DNA of 64,000 nt, from contig NC_134878.1 in the NCBI RefSeq assembly GCF_041734735.1, positions 18,136,202-18,200,201 of the forward strand, read 5' to 3'. This document shows, one piece after another, positions 51,601-63,687 of the stretch (positions are counted from its first letter, which is position 1; each line of letters starts with the position of its first letter). The position numbers were made by a program, and so were the translations under genes. The notes below the pieces were generated by a model. The model made no database searches and was not told where the DNA came from. It was given only the letters and a program-made list of their open reading frames with translations. This DNA comes from Babylonia areolata. Taxonomy: Eukaryota; Mollusca; Gastropoda; Neogastropoda; Buccinidae.

Positions 51601-51660
51601 TGGTCTGTTGCAGAGTTGGTTGGCAACTTTGATGAGGCATCCAAAGGAGAGGGGGTTTGA
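48611..51660 (+). CDS. BTF3: Transcription factor BTF3 homologue (nascent polypeptide-associated complex beta subunit), complete
   Basis: BTF3 pairs with NAC alpha and sits at the ribosomal exit tunnel, where it shields nascent chains and limits wrong ER targeting. Six coding exons join in phase: 48611-48682, 49129-49242, 49676-49784, 50518-50607, 50963-51022 and 51614-51660 (TGA), for 163 residues, close to the 162-residue human short isoform. The ribosome-binding motif RRKKK is at about residues 28-32 ([13 protein letters not shown]). The NAC domain follows with [57 protein letters not shown]. The acidic tail [20 protein letters not shown] is typical. The start is the ATG directly after a TTGCCCACAG acceptor, so the 5' UTR lies in an upstream exon. 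Divergent neighbour: NASP. Confidence 0.96.
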
Positions 51661-53165
51661 GAGGTGGTTCTAAAGGCAGCGTCATCATTCAGCCACTCAT
51701 GGTCAACGTCCTGCAGACTTTATGCCACCATCAGCAGGACTGTCTGTTGCATCATCCGTTCCACCATATTTCTGCTTACGATCAACTTTTCCTTTGTATA
51801 TTGTCATTGTATCATTTGGACTGCCAATAATACAGGTCTTATGAAATTCCCTCTTTTTGATTGTGCTTTGTTTGTTCTGTTGCTAAGGTTTGTGCCATTG
51901 CATGTCTGTGAGCTGCAATGATAGTGCCCCAGGTTCTTTGAAGGCCAAATAATGTAATGCTCTGTTAAAATGTGATAGTACAACAATTGATACAAGCACT
52001 CACTTCTGTACTTAAAGTGTACAGAAGAACAAAATTTTAAAAAAAATTCAGTTTTTCCCTGCACAAGGAAACGAATCAGACCTTGATAATGAAGGTAGCC
52101 TGCCAAAACTACTTACCAAATTTTCACCTTCTCTTGTGGTATCTGATATAAGTAGTTTCTACAGGCCATAAGCTTATAACATTCTGATGACTCATGATTT
52201 TGATTGATTTTCAAAGATACTGGTGGCATTTATTACAGTCTTTCAAATAACGGACTGAGCCTATTTCTGTGAAATCCATTCTGTGCTGGATATCCACTTG
52301 ATGATCAACAGCACTCAGCCATTTCTTGTTCCTTGTCCTGCTAAATCAGCCTGCTGAGGAATAAGCTGGGCCTTGCATTTACAGATTTGTTCCAATGTTT
52401 CTTTTTGTGGGATGCTGTTTTTGGCCATTTCAGGATGGGCAAGTGTGGCACTCCCATCTTATCAGACTGACACTTCGGAATGCAGTTCTGACTGCTAATA
52501 CTTTTGTTATGTCAAAGGCAATCTGAATCGGATGAACAAGAAAAACTTGGTCTTCAAAGCTTAAAATGTTTGAAATAGATAAATTTCCAAAGCAGCTATC
52601 ACGATATTGAACTAATTTCTAAAACAAAGTTACAGTATAATACAAAGTTCAGATGTGTTTTTCTCAAAATGTCCCAAAACAAGATGGCAAGTTTTGACTG
52701 TTAACCTTCATTATGTTGTGGTAGTGAAGAAGTACAGCTTCCCCTGCTTAGGTGCGGGATGAAACTGAAGACGAGCTCTTCTTTTTTTTCTCTCAAGAAA
52801 TGTCACAAAATGTGCAATCTAAAGTGTGCAAGTCTTTGTTTTTTTTTCTTCCATATAACTGTCCACCATATTCATTCAACTGTGCATTCCTGAATCTCTT
52901 AGATTATATTGACCATCTAATAATTGATCATTACCATCTGTTGTCGAGTGGAAAATACCTGAAGACACTGGAAGCAAAGCTCATGTCTCATATGATTGTG
53001 GCTAAAGTTTGTAACATGCAGTCTATTTGGAATCTATATTTTTTCTGTCAAATTGAATACTTAGGTTAATATAAAGACCAGTGCAATAATTCACTGTTCA
53101 GTTTTATGATGATAAACTGTGAGCAAGTGTTCATAACATACAATAAAGATAAGAATTATCAAATT
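51661..53165 (+). other. BTF3: BTF3 3' UTR (inferred)
   Basis: No other exon was seen downstream. The first well placed AATAAA is at 53142-53147, giving a 3' UTR of about 1.5 kb. Confidence 0.5.
53142..53147 (+). terminator. BTF3: BTF3 poly(A) signal AATAAA
   Basis: Canonical AATAAA in the right orientation, followed after about 20 bases by a T/G-rich stretch. Assignment is by position. Confidence 0.5.
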
Positions 53166-56100
53166 ATGTTTATTTGTAATTTATTTGAATGAATTGGTAG
53201 CATTCATCCCCTTTAAGATTGAAGTGACTAATTTCTTCCATTACAGTGTGTTAAATGTGCTTAAGATTTCATTCTCTCATGTCTTCATTCAGCTTCATGA
53301 AATTTTTGTTAAAAATAATTTTCTTTTGAAAATGAAAGAAATATGCTGCATTTGTTTGATTTTGAAAAATATAGCTCAGTTTTTTCATTGATCAATCTAC
53401 ATCCATTTCCTATTTTTTAAAAACAACAACAACAAAAACTCACATTTTTTCAATGAATTGGTGTTATTCTATGCTGATTTTTTTAATGTTTTATTTCAAA
53501 GCGTACTGTTAATTTAAACTGTCCATTAGTGCCGAAAGAGCCTTCATCATCTGGCACTGGCTCTTTCATTCAGCAACTGGAAATCCCCTTTTTTTTTCTT
53601 TTTCTTTACAGTGACCAGTAAGAAACAGTATGGGGCATCTTTGCTTTGCAAATGCTTTAAACAAACAAAAATCTGACGGCAGTAATGAAGATACCAATGG
53701 AACAAAAAAACGGACTTAAACACACAGGTGAAAATAACCTCTAAAGTTTCAGAGGGCTTAAGTCTTCACTAGCAAGCATGAGGCAGCCCTGATAATGTTA
53801 ATCTGCAAAGGTTTAATACTTGAAACCTCAATGTGTATTGAAAGGAAGAATGTTAAACCACAAGAATGTTTATGCCGTGGAAATGCATCCTTAACCTGTG
53901 ATTTATCATTTTTGGCATTGTGGTAGAAATTTGCCACAAGTGCTTTTGTCTTGAGAACTGTATCTAAAATATGGCCATTTTTCCTCAGTGATTAATACTG
54001 GATATAGTTTTAAATCTGAATTTCTTTCCACACATGGTGCAAGTTATTTTATATATAAAGGACTGCAACTGGCACTGACAGATTGGTCAGAATTGACTTA
54101 GTGATCTTATTTTACCAATTGATACCATTTTATTTTCTTTGCAGACGTGTTAACTGAGAACTAGACAACTATTAGTAACAATGTAGGCTTTAGTGAGTTT
54201 GAAGTTGGACACTGCTATAATGGAAAATCTTTGAGATGATGAACGTTCCATTTTCCGAATCTTGCATTCATTAGAGAATGGCCTTAACAACACCAGTTGA
54301 ATTTTTTTTTTTTTATCAAACCTTTTACGTCGACTCTGATCAGTCTTCCTCAGTCTGCTTCATGGAAAGGAAAAGGAACATATGTATATATATTGAGGAA
54401 ATATATTAAAACTTTGTACCCCATCAGTGCAGCTGTTCTGTAGACCAGCCCTACAACAGTTGAGTGCACTGTCGAAGCCACACTGAATACACAAAACACA
54501 CACACACATCTTTTTATTAATTATGCAATCCCCTTGAAACAACAGAAAATAACATAGATTTTACAGGCAATATGCTAAAAGCACCAAGCGAAAAAACTGA
54601 CGGCAAGTGAAACCTATATACCAAATGCAATGTGTACACTGTCCAAAGGGACCAACCTGGTGGTACAGTTATATCCATACCTGGGGCATAACTTGCGTCA
54701 GTGACTTACATATTGCATAGCTGCTAACTTGGACTAAATTTTTTCCACTCAGGATGCGGTTGGGGGATGGAATAATTTTTAAGATTAACAGGTATCGGGT
54801 ATCCCATCAGGTTTAAAACTGAAATCAGTTGAGCAAAAACTCACATAAACCAAGTGATTCAAGCTGTGATGTAAGTGAACGACGCCCAGACCAGTTAGAC
54901 ATGGACTGATTTGCCCAAGTAGCTGGCATGTACACTCGAACCACAATTTTGAGGTGACACCTCATAGGTTAGAATAGGTGTTTCCTGTGAAACTTCATCA
55001 GTTAGAGTAGTCATTTAAGGTGTCATTTCAATTACCATTGTCATACAGTAAGTCCTCATCCACCCCTTGCCTCTCCTGAATGATTGTTGTAGATGGTTGG
55101 CAGCTATGACATTTATGAAATATTTTCTAAGATGGAATTTGAACTACAAACAGCACATATAGTTTTCCTTTTATACACTTAGTTTTTATGTGTGGTTGGA
55201 TAAATTTATGCAAACATCTTTATATGCAAAGAAAATGTAAAACACATGCAGATTTTCCATTCAGACCAGTTGCAGAATTTTTTTCTGTATATCTGATAAA
55301 TAAAAATAAAAACCAGACATGATGTCATCGTGCTACAACACAACAAGGAATGAGCGACATTACTGGACAAATAAAAAGAACAAATTACATTGTTACAGAC
55401 TAACACAACACTGGAAAAAAAGTTGTGCAATCCATTCTGAACAGTATTAGGATAAAAAAAAAAAAAAAATTTTAAATACTGTCCAGCACGATCCTGAACA
55501 TGTGTTAAAAGCATAGATCTACACAACATTATTGCCATGTACAACTGACCTCACTGTTTACATTTCTCATCATCAAAGTGTTTGAGAAACACATACTTGC
55601 TCAACAAATTCTTTCAGTGTGAATTAAATCCTGTGCTAGAAACAGACCCATTTTGTTATACAAAATATATTTCCCCTCTTCACAAAGGCACAAGTCAGGG
55701 AAACTCCATTACTGAAAGAGGAGACAACTCGTACATACCCTCTGCCTCATGATGACGTGTGAAATAGGTAAGTGCTAACTTGAACCAAGGAGAAATGGTA
55801 TGACCTTTAACAGTCTTTGCAACATACTTAAAGTACAAGATAGAATAAAAATTCATCCTGGTCAGAATATTCCAACAACTTACATGTGTTCATATCTAAA
55901 ACTATCGACCTGTCCAGGGTATGCAGAGTTGAGGAAGAATATTCTTCAGAAGGTCAAGAATGGAAAAAAAATTAAGGTGGACTGCCATGGACATTGTCAA
56001 GACAATGGAGTTACTAGGCAGCTGGATGAAACTGAAGAACTACACACTGGAGCCACTGCTGTATTTTGCACTATGATGAAGCATTACAAAAGGGATAAGT

Positions 56101-57075
56101 AGCCAAATATACTAAATTCTACAGATAAATGCTTCCATACATACATATATGAAATTGTGCAAATACCCCTCATTGAAAAAAGAAGTCCATGTGTGTGTGT
56201 GTGTGCATTTGTATGCTGGTGTCAATGTGAGTAAGTTTACTTTGCATGGCCCATTTTTGTTCTTATTTTGTTTCGATCATTTGCCCTCTACATATCTTTC
56301 ACTTTACCAAGTGTTATTTTCTAAAGTCTTTTTCTCTTCTTTTGTTAACATTTTACATGAACTTAGGATAGGCTCTCAAGGCCTGACCAGCATGTTGGGT
56401 TAATGCCAAGTTCAGGCATCAGACTGTTCATTCATTTTTTGTTTCTTTTAACAGTGGCTCCTCCTTCAAACTGAAACCAAGAAAAAAATGTTGTACATGC
56501 TACACATTACATACAGCTGCACTGCTCACTCTGCTGTTCAGGCTTACTTCTGAGATTTTGTTGTTCGAAACTGTTCTGAGCTGTAGTAACAAAACAAGTT
56601 ATTCATGGTACACATCAACAAATTTTTTTGTTGTTTTTTTGGACAGAAATGTATGTGCCTCATTTTTTGTCTGCTTTTATGTATATTATACAAATTTGAT
56701 TTTTCTATAATTATGAACATACGACCCTGTCTATATTATTTCCTGCTGAAAGTCAGTCGGATCACACCAGTTTTCACATGTTAAATCCACCAGCTTTCCT
56801 ACAATCTTCCCTGCCAAAGTTAGATTTCTTCTCTCTTAACCTGGTCATCCCTCAGACCAACAGGCATATACAAAGTGACAATCAACTGTTCTGAGCTGTA
56901 GTAACCTCAATATTACAAAACAAGTAATTCACTGTACACATCAACAACACTTCAACCAACACAGCAGTCATGTTCACTGTACAGTGTGTCATGTCAATGT
57001 CATGCATTGCTTTGTGATATGCCTCTCCAGCTGGCAGAAGATATGTTGTAATGGACCAGCAACATCTTGTGAGAA
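53166..57075. other. BTF3-REX1BD tail-to-tail intergenic region
   Basis: The two genes converge here. No firmly identified gene. It contains a 9-base-arm hairpin (53534-53567, GAAAGAGCC / GGCTCTTTC), an orphan exon-like ORF (55919-56102) and a 50-60 base direct repeat (TGTTCTGAGCTGTAGTAAC at about 56571 and 56888). It may also hold the REX1BD 3' UTR. Confidence 0.4.
55919..56102 (+). CDS. Orphan exon-like ORF, unidentified
   Basis: I do not recognise it. After a CTGTCCAG acceptor-like site, about 60 codons read GYAELRKNILQKVKNGKKIK, VDCHGHCQDNGVTRQLDETE and ELHTGATAVFCTMMKHYKRDK, ending in TAG at 56100. Composition is protein-like, not repeat-driven, with several Cys/His residues. The frame is open upstream to an ATG at 55800, but that part looks intronic. 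It could be the last exon of an undetected plus-strand gene, a retrocopy fragment, or chance. Confidence 0.3.
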
Positions 57076-59839
57076 CTACCGATCTGCTCCTTCTGAGTTG
57101 TAAAGATCTTCAGATTCAAACTTGAGGTCTTCCAAGTGGTCATTGATCTGCTGAACAATGCCTTGTAACCTGGAATGAAGTTCAAATCACTGTTTAAAGA
57201 CAAACGACAAAACTAATCCAAAACATTAGTTAAATGATATCCTGTCACCATTTATTACAGAATACTGAAATGGTCAGAGCAGTTCAAAACACCATAGTAT
57301 TCTGGCTAGAAGGCACATCAGATTGAAAGGCAAACCTATCACAGTATACCACTGAACGAAACAAGAACAAATGGCCAGTACTCTGTAAACCTATAAACCT
57401 AAATTCATGACCTCACAGAGCTTATGATATGTACTAATCTAGCAATCTGAAGCTGGAAAGACGATAGGCTTTTTCTTTGGAAAGCCAGAACATATTTATC
57501 TTCAAAGTATTTGAGTCAGTGAACAAAGAAATGTAATGAAATAATTGTTTATGGTTTTTCTGTCAATTTATTCTTTATTTATATTTTATCAACTTACTCT
57601 CACAAACTTACCCTGACATATGACACCAACAACATGAAGATTTAGGTCTAAACTAGATCACCACCAACCAGTCCACAAACTCCTACTCAAGCTAAACTTA
57701 TCAACCACCCCAAAACAACATCTTAGTGTTTCATGTACCAACCATTTTTCTTTCTTTTTTTTTCCCCTCAAAGTTTTGATTTATTGATCAGAAGCTGGAA
57801 CACGACAAACCGGGCAAGAATGTCACAATCAGAATGAAAATAAACTAAGCATTACAGTTTGTTTTTGATTTTTTAACCTATCCTGGAGAAACTTAAAACC
57901 AAAACAGATGTCATTATCACTAAAGTAATTCTAAATCATCTATGGATTATTACTTACTTTTCTTTGAGTTCAGTAACTTGCTGTTTGAAACACTCACAGT
58001 CAGGATCTTCTGAAAGTCCTTGACGCTTCAGCTGCAGCTCCACTGTCTGTCAAATAAGCATTTCACAGTAATCATTGTATTTTTTGTTCTTTTGTTCTGA
58101 TCTTTTTTTAATAATGACATAATGATGAGCACTGGAATTAAACATTATTTGGAAATTGGTCCCAAATGAAAAAAAGCATCTCTTTAAAAAAAATAAATAA
58201 AAGGTACATGTTCAGATTCAAATATCCAACACACATTTTTACATGAACACCAACCAACAATCTTTTTATCAACCAACACCTTTATCACTCTGAAACAGTC
58301 AATGGTTCTAAATCGACTGATCAAAATTTGCCTCAAATCCAAGGGCAGTGCATTAAGTCTGCAGTCTGCATGAATAATGTAAACAGTCGCTCTCATGCAG
58401 TGTGGATGATGTCAACAAGAATTCCCTGTTTTAACTATACACATGGTAACAAATACTCACAATATTCCCACATGGCAAATAATTAGGTTAGCATCACAAA
58501 AAAAACTCCCTTCTCTTTTAACTACATGTACACACAAGATAACACACACTTGCAGATATCTTTCCTTGTCATTTTAGTTATTACATAAAACTAAAAGAGA
58601 TAACTTCATCAAACATGAAAAGTCAAGAGACAAATCACACAAGTTTTACATCAAATGATAGTGCATTATCATCTCTAATAATTACTCATTTACTGACACT
58701 GCACACCACTTTTATACTTCATTTTTCACTTTTCCTGAACTGCTTAACCTCAAATAGAAGGAATCCCACACTCTGTGTAAATGTTTCAAGTCTGGTTGTA
58801 CACAGATCCTTTAGTTCCAACAATATTCTCTGTTCAAAAAAGGAATCCTGAATCTCTGGCTCTCTGACACTGACAGACTGGCAGACACAACGAATAACAA
58901 AATGGGCATTTAAGAGTCGCTGCTCTTTTCTGAAAAGAAAAAAAAAAAAAAATTTGAAGAGGATAAAAACATTGAAATTTGACTCAAAGAAACAGTGTCC
59001 CATCTTATCTATGTATCTTTACAATAAAAATCATAAGGGCTTACATGTTCCAGTTTCTCTTTCTCTGCCAGCTGGACCTTCTCAAGAACATCAGCAATAC
59101 GACTCATTTGATGGATGTCTTTGAACTGTTGCTGAATGCTCAGTACCTCCTCAGAAATGGTCTTGAAGCTCTGTGTGATCTCATGAACCAAGCTTCGATA
59201 CAGTTCAAAATTGTAGTTGGGGGCTCCCTCAAGATATGCGCTGAAACCGCTGGAAAAACAAAAAAAGCAAATAAAATAATGTGACTGCTAGTAATCATGG
59301 TTTGATCATTGTTAATCATCTGCATTTTTGAAAAGTCTAAATCTTTCTAGATAGATATGTTAAAACTCTGAGATAAGCTGCCATGGATTTTTCTCCTCAT
59401 ATTGTCTTTAGTTAGTATCACTGGTATATGAATGCAGTCTCCTAATATATTATTACATTACCCTGTAAAGATAAAAGCAATGTTAAAACTCAGAGATAAC
59501 TGCCACGGTTTTTCTCCCTATATAAATATGTTACCCTGTAAATTATAAACTTCTATGCCTGTGGCTGTGTCAGTGAACCCTTTGGCACATCCTTAACTTT
59601 TCATTGCAATCTTCAAACAATAAATATCATTACTACTAGCATAGTTAGCAGTAGTCACTGTGATTGGTTTTGCTGCTGTATTGGTATTCTAAATTTTGTT
59701 GCATTTATTCAGTCCTTTATCATAAACATCACCTCTCCAAAAAGCGATATGCTTCCACTCGCTCCTCCTGTAGAACATAGAAACGCTTCAGCACAGATAA
59801 AGGGCTGGCAGTTTCTTCACCATCCTCTGCCTCAGCCAT
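57076..59839 (-). CDS. REX1BD: REX1BD homologue (required-for-excision-1-B domain protein), complete
   Basis: Four minus-strand exons join in phase: 59839-59733, 59249-59045, 58046-57958 and 57169-57076 (TAG at 57078-57076), giving 164 residues. The order of motifs follows human REX1BD: VLQEERVEAYRFLESGFSAY (human LQAERAQAFRRLEEGHRQY), NYNFELYRSLVHEITQSFK (YDFPRYRSTVHEVTQAF), an alpha-helical middle (VLEKVQLAEKEKLEH) and the tail INDHLEDLKFESEDL (LQDLRFDAES). The founding Chlamydomonas gene REX1 is linked to DNA excision repair; the animal protein's function is poorly known. The protein is helical with no membrane segment. The ATG context is CACCATGG. A further 5' non-coding exon is likely. 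Neighbour PIGW is divergent, with a LINE fragment between them. Confidence 0.88.
59358..59523. repeat. Two-copy direct repeat in the first REX1BD intron
   Basis: TGTTAAAACTCTGAGATAAG ... GGATTTTTCTCC and TGTTAAAACTCAGAGATAAC ... GGTTTTTCTCCC are about 122 bases apart. Confidence 0.6.
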
Positions 59840-59894
59840 GGTGAAGAGATGTGTTGAAAGCAGCAGTCTGATTGTAAAGCAAAAAGCATCACAA

Positions 59895-60850
59895 TATAGT
59901 CTGACTGTAAAACCAACAAAGCCAACAAGACCCTGGGCTTTCAAAAGCGCAACCTCCTAATAGTAAAGTAGAAGACAAAGGAAACTGTGTACAAAGCCCT
60001 TGTTTGACCTATCCTCGAGTACAAAACCTCTGTGTGGGACCCCTAGGTAGCCAGTGCTGTCCAGGTCATCGAAAATGTCCAGCACTGAGCAGCAAGATGG
60101 GTTACCAACCAACATCGACAGATGTTTTTTTATGTGTCACCTCCATCCCTAGCAACCCCAACTGGCACCCCCTACACGTCTGACGGGGAAATAAAAGCTC
60201 GCCTGGAGATGTTTTATAAATTCCACCATGTTCTCATCTCCATAAACTCAGTCTGCCTACCAAAACCATCAGACAGCAGGCCAAGCTCCAGAAAACACCC
60301 GCAGCAACGACATCCCTGCCAGCTGGACACAGGACAGATGTCTTTCTTCCCTTGCACCACCCCGGAATGGAGCACACTGTTCCAGGAGGTTGTTGCAGCT
60401 GAGTCACTGGACTGCTTCAAGTCCAGACTGGCCTCCTGCCTGTGACCCAATAGAGTAGATTTAACACACACCCCTATCCCCCAACACTTCTGTTCAGTTA
60501 ACCCCACTCTGCCTCGCCATCACCCACCCACCTCCTTTTTTTCACCCCATTGATAAGTAGTATCATGGAAGGCTAAGGCTGTGCTGACTGGGAGTATTCC
60601 CAGGGACCACTTTGGTAGCTGGATTGGCCTAGCTGGAGACATGAACACATCAGTGGACTGCATCCCATCTCCTCTATCAACTAATAGCAGATCCCTTGGC
60701 AGCCCTGCTGAATTGCGCCCAACAGCAACCCCCCACAAAACAACAGTTTTCATCAACATACTGGTGCTGGTCGTCAGGTGGAAGAAGATGATCATACTAT
60801 TGACTTTGTCAATACTAAATAGTTTATTGTCTGACAATCAAGACACTGTC
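59895..60850 (+). mobile_element. 5'-truncated jockey-like LINE fragment, heavily decayed
   Basis: It lies between REX1BD and PIGW. Early pieces include ANKTLGFQKRNL and ILEYKTSVWDP with several stops. Then frame 60122-60445 reads LEMFYKFHHVLISINSVCLP, KPSDSRPSSRKHPQQRH and PEWSTLFQEVVAAESLDCFK SRL, the familiar C-terminal end of jockey-like LINE ORF2. Up to about 60850 is probably its 3' UTR. It is a different member from the 46 kb copy or a different segment: the two overlap only around the ILKYASTEWDP / ILEYKTSVWDP motif. Confidence 0.75.
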
Positions 60851-61274
60851 ACCCTACTCTTTTCCCTTTCAATTCACCTGAGTAAAAATCGATAGAGAGA
60901 TTCCTGTTTCATTGCTCTTTGATATGCATATGTTATGGTCTTTTTAACCTGCATACTGTCGGCCGTTTCCAAACAAAACATTTAAAAAGTAATGAAAAAT
61001 AAATGTACACCTCTCAACTATGCCTGCTGCTAAAAACGAAAATTATATTTGACCATTATACAGATAAATCTGGTATGTTCAGTTTACTTTAAAAGCTGTA
61101 CTACCATCTTGATCAAAATATCTAATTTGTCATACAATACGAATCGTTAATATACAATAATTTAGAAATAAGCACATGTACCCAGGTCCTCTAAAAGCTT
61201 TGGTCAAGTTGGGTCAATCTGCTAATCTGGTCAGAGTGATTTCCCTTCATTGACTCCTCATCGACTTTTTGCAG
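60851..61274 (+). promoter_or_regulatory. PIGW upstream region
   Basis: AT-rich, no element recognised. It probably contains the PIGW promoter or first intron. CTTTTTGCAG at 61265-61274 is a good acceptor, so the first PIGW coding exon may be preceded by a 5' exon. Confidence 0.35.
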
Positions 61275-61316
61275 ACGATAGCAAGCAAAACCAGTAGCGG
61301 TTTCTTTATGTCAACT

Positions 61317-63409
61317 ATGTCGTCATATAAACAGGAGCACGAAAAGTTTGTGAGTGGTCATAATGGAACAACCGTGACGGAGGTGGCACTGATGACTATT
61401 GCTCCATGCGCATGTCTTCTGCACAGAGATATTTTGCTCCTTGTTTATGGATTATACAGCATGCCATTCTGGTACGTTGGGAGAATGAGGTTACCTGTTT
61501 GGCATGTTTCAACATGGACTCTAATATCTGACTGTAGTATATTAGTGTGTATGGTTTTAAGTATGCAAGTGTAGATGTACACATTCACACGCACACACAC
61601 ACACACACACACGTGCGCGCGCGCGCGCACGCACGCACGCACACACACACTAATCCACCTTAAACTGTTTTCATACATAAAGTAAAACTAAAAGAAGATG
61701 TGACTGTGGAAAGCCCTAAATCCAATGTCAGTGTTTCAGCTTCAGTGCATGGAAATATAAAGCCTGATATCAGTCACATATACAAGCTCAGGTTTTGTCC
61801 ATTGAGAACATTAATTTACATTTACATAGCCACACAGTTGTGTAGCATTCAGTCTTGCAGATGGGCACTGAAAATCAGAGAAGTCCAGTGGGTAAAATAT
61901 GCTTGTCATTCACATTTTAAGGAGCAAACGTTACTGTATATAAGTTTATTGTTTGTTTTGATGATTTATATTGTTTGTTGTATTGATGCATTTGATAATT
62001 TATAATGTTCAGCATTCCTAAGTGATTCATCTGATTTTGGTCAGGCCAAGGGTGATCTTTGACTTCTCCATCATCATTGTGCCAGCCATCTTGATGAACA
62101 CTGTGCTGAGTCACGTCACCACCACAGCCTGTCTCGTTCTGTTCATCAGTGCAGCCACCTGCTGCCTTCTTGCACTGTTGTCCACAGACAGATCCAGCAT
62201 TGGCAGAGACCTGTCTCACATCATTACCATGGAGATGGAACCCCAGAGACCCTTTTTGAATTACACCAGATCTCTGATGAACGTGAGCACAGCCATTGTC
62301 ATTCTGGGAGTGGATTTTGCTGTGTTTCCACGGCGGTTTGCAAAGACGGAGACATTTGGAACTGGATACATGGACATCGGCGTTGGCTGTTTTGTTATAA
62401 GTAATGCACTCGTTTCCCCAGAAGCCAGAGGGAAAAGTCAGCTTTGCCAGTGAGTTGGAGTTTGATTACATTTACAGAACTTCTAAGTAATATTGATAAT
62501 GTTGTTAAACATTTCTATAGTCCATGTACTCAAAGAAAAGGTATTCATCCAAGATTTGTTTTCATCTACTTCATTCCATTACACAACCAACATCAACTTC
62601 CTGATGATTCTTGTCAAGGTTTCATGATGCTTGATGTAGTGGTTATTTCTGTTTTTATAAATTAGCAAACTCTGACATGGACTGAACAATCTTTAACATA
62701 CATACTGAATATTCTGCATGTGTATACATGTGTACACAAAGGGGATTCAGCCACTTGCAGGTCTGCACGTCTGTTGATTGAAGAGATACAAAAAATCTTA
62801 ACCCAAAACCCACCAGACGCTGCTATATGAGATTAAACTCAGGACCCTCAGAATCAGATTGAAAGTCCAGTGCTCTAACACCTCATTATGGTGCCTGTTT
62901 TCTCCACAATTTTGTATTGTTGACTCCAAATTAAGCTAAGTATTAATCATATCAACAAAGGGTGGAATTCAAGAAAACTTGTTCAATCTATGGAACTTTG
63001 GAAGGGGTCACTCATTTGCAATTCAGTTATTCTGTGATGAAAGAAGAGTGGATTGTGTTCCCTGTTTTAGATTCTGCTCAACACAAAAAGCAGAAACATT
63101 ATCCCATTATCCCCTGCAGAGCATGTTCCAAATAACTGATCAAAGCAGAATCAGCAGACTAATCATTTCTTTTTTGTGTGGATTTACATAATACTTTTAT
63201 TCGTATAAGCATATTGTATATAAAGTGCCCACTGAAAATAAAATATTCATTTTGGCTTCCAAATCAGTCAGTTTAGATTTCAATTAGCTTTGTTTGAACT
63301 GGTTTCTTTGGGTTTGTTCTACAGTTGCCATTACTTGTGTGTGTGTTTATATGTGTGTGTATGCATTTTTGTTTATGTGTGTGGTTGTGGGTGTTTGTGT
63401 GTGTGTACA

Positions 63410-63446
<37 letters not shown>

Positions 63447-63687
63447 GATTTTCTACATTCAGACTTTTTTTTTTTTAATGTGTGTCTGTGTGTGTTCTTT
63501 TCTTTTTTCTTTTCTCAGATCATTGAAAGAGTTCCTACAGAGAGTCACCAAGTCATTGAAGTCATCCTCACCTCTTCTTGTCTTTGGACTGGGTCGTCTT
63601 CTAGCTGTTAAAGGGACAGACTACCATGAGCATGTGTCAGAGTACGGGGTGCACTGGAACTTCTTCTTCACACTTGCTGTTGTCAAG
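61317..63687 (+). CDS. PIGW: GPI inositol acyltransferase PIG-W homologue (N-terminal half, continues past window)
   Basis: PIG-W (yeast Gwt1) acylates the inositol of GlcN-PI in the ER, an early step of GPI-anchor synthesis. Three exons join in phase: to 61471 (donor GTACGT), 62045-62449 (donor GTGAGT) and 63519-63687 (donor GTATAT), giving 243 codons of about 500. Start: ATG at 61317 ([20 protein letters not shown]) matches the human start; in-frame ATGs at 61269 and 61308 are alternatives. Membrane segments are visible at [16 protein letters not shown] and [18 protein letters not shown]. Family motifs: [40 protein letters not shown] and [16 protein letters not shown]. The rest lies beyond the right edge. 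It is head to head with REX1BD. Confidence 0.93.
61587..61651. repeat. (CA)n(CG)n(CA)n alternating purine-pyrimidine tract
   Basis: CA repeats flank CGTGCGCGCGCGCGCGCACG in PIGW intron 1. The whole tract alternates purine and pyrimidine and could adopt Z-DNA. Confidence 0.85.
62700..62905 (-). mobile_element. SINE head-half fragment (tRNA-related)
   Basis: In PIGW intron 2. It reads ACACAAAGGGGATTCAGCCA, GCAGGTCTGCACGTCTGTTG, AACCCACCAGACGCTG, GATTAAACTCAGGACCC and GAAAGTCCAGTGCTCTAACA. The last parts correspond, reversed, to a worn tRNA B box and anticodon region. It adjoins, in family order, the body half seen at 38.9 kb. Confidence 0.5.
63408..63442. repeat. (GT)n microsatellite
   Basis: GT run just upstream of PIGW exon 3, within about 80 bases of its acceptor. 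Confidence 0.9.

Noticed and set aside
58719-59003. Possible extra REX1BD exon (KEQRLLNAHFVIRC...)
   Set aside because: Exons on both sides already join in phase 0, and the human protein has no matching insert. The TTTTCAG-like upstream run is AT-rich intron.
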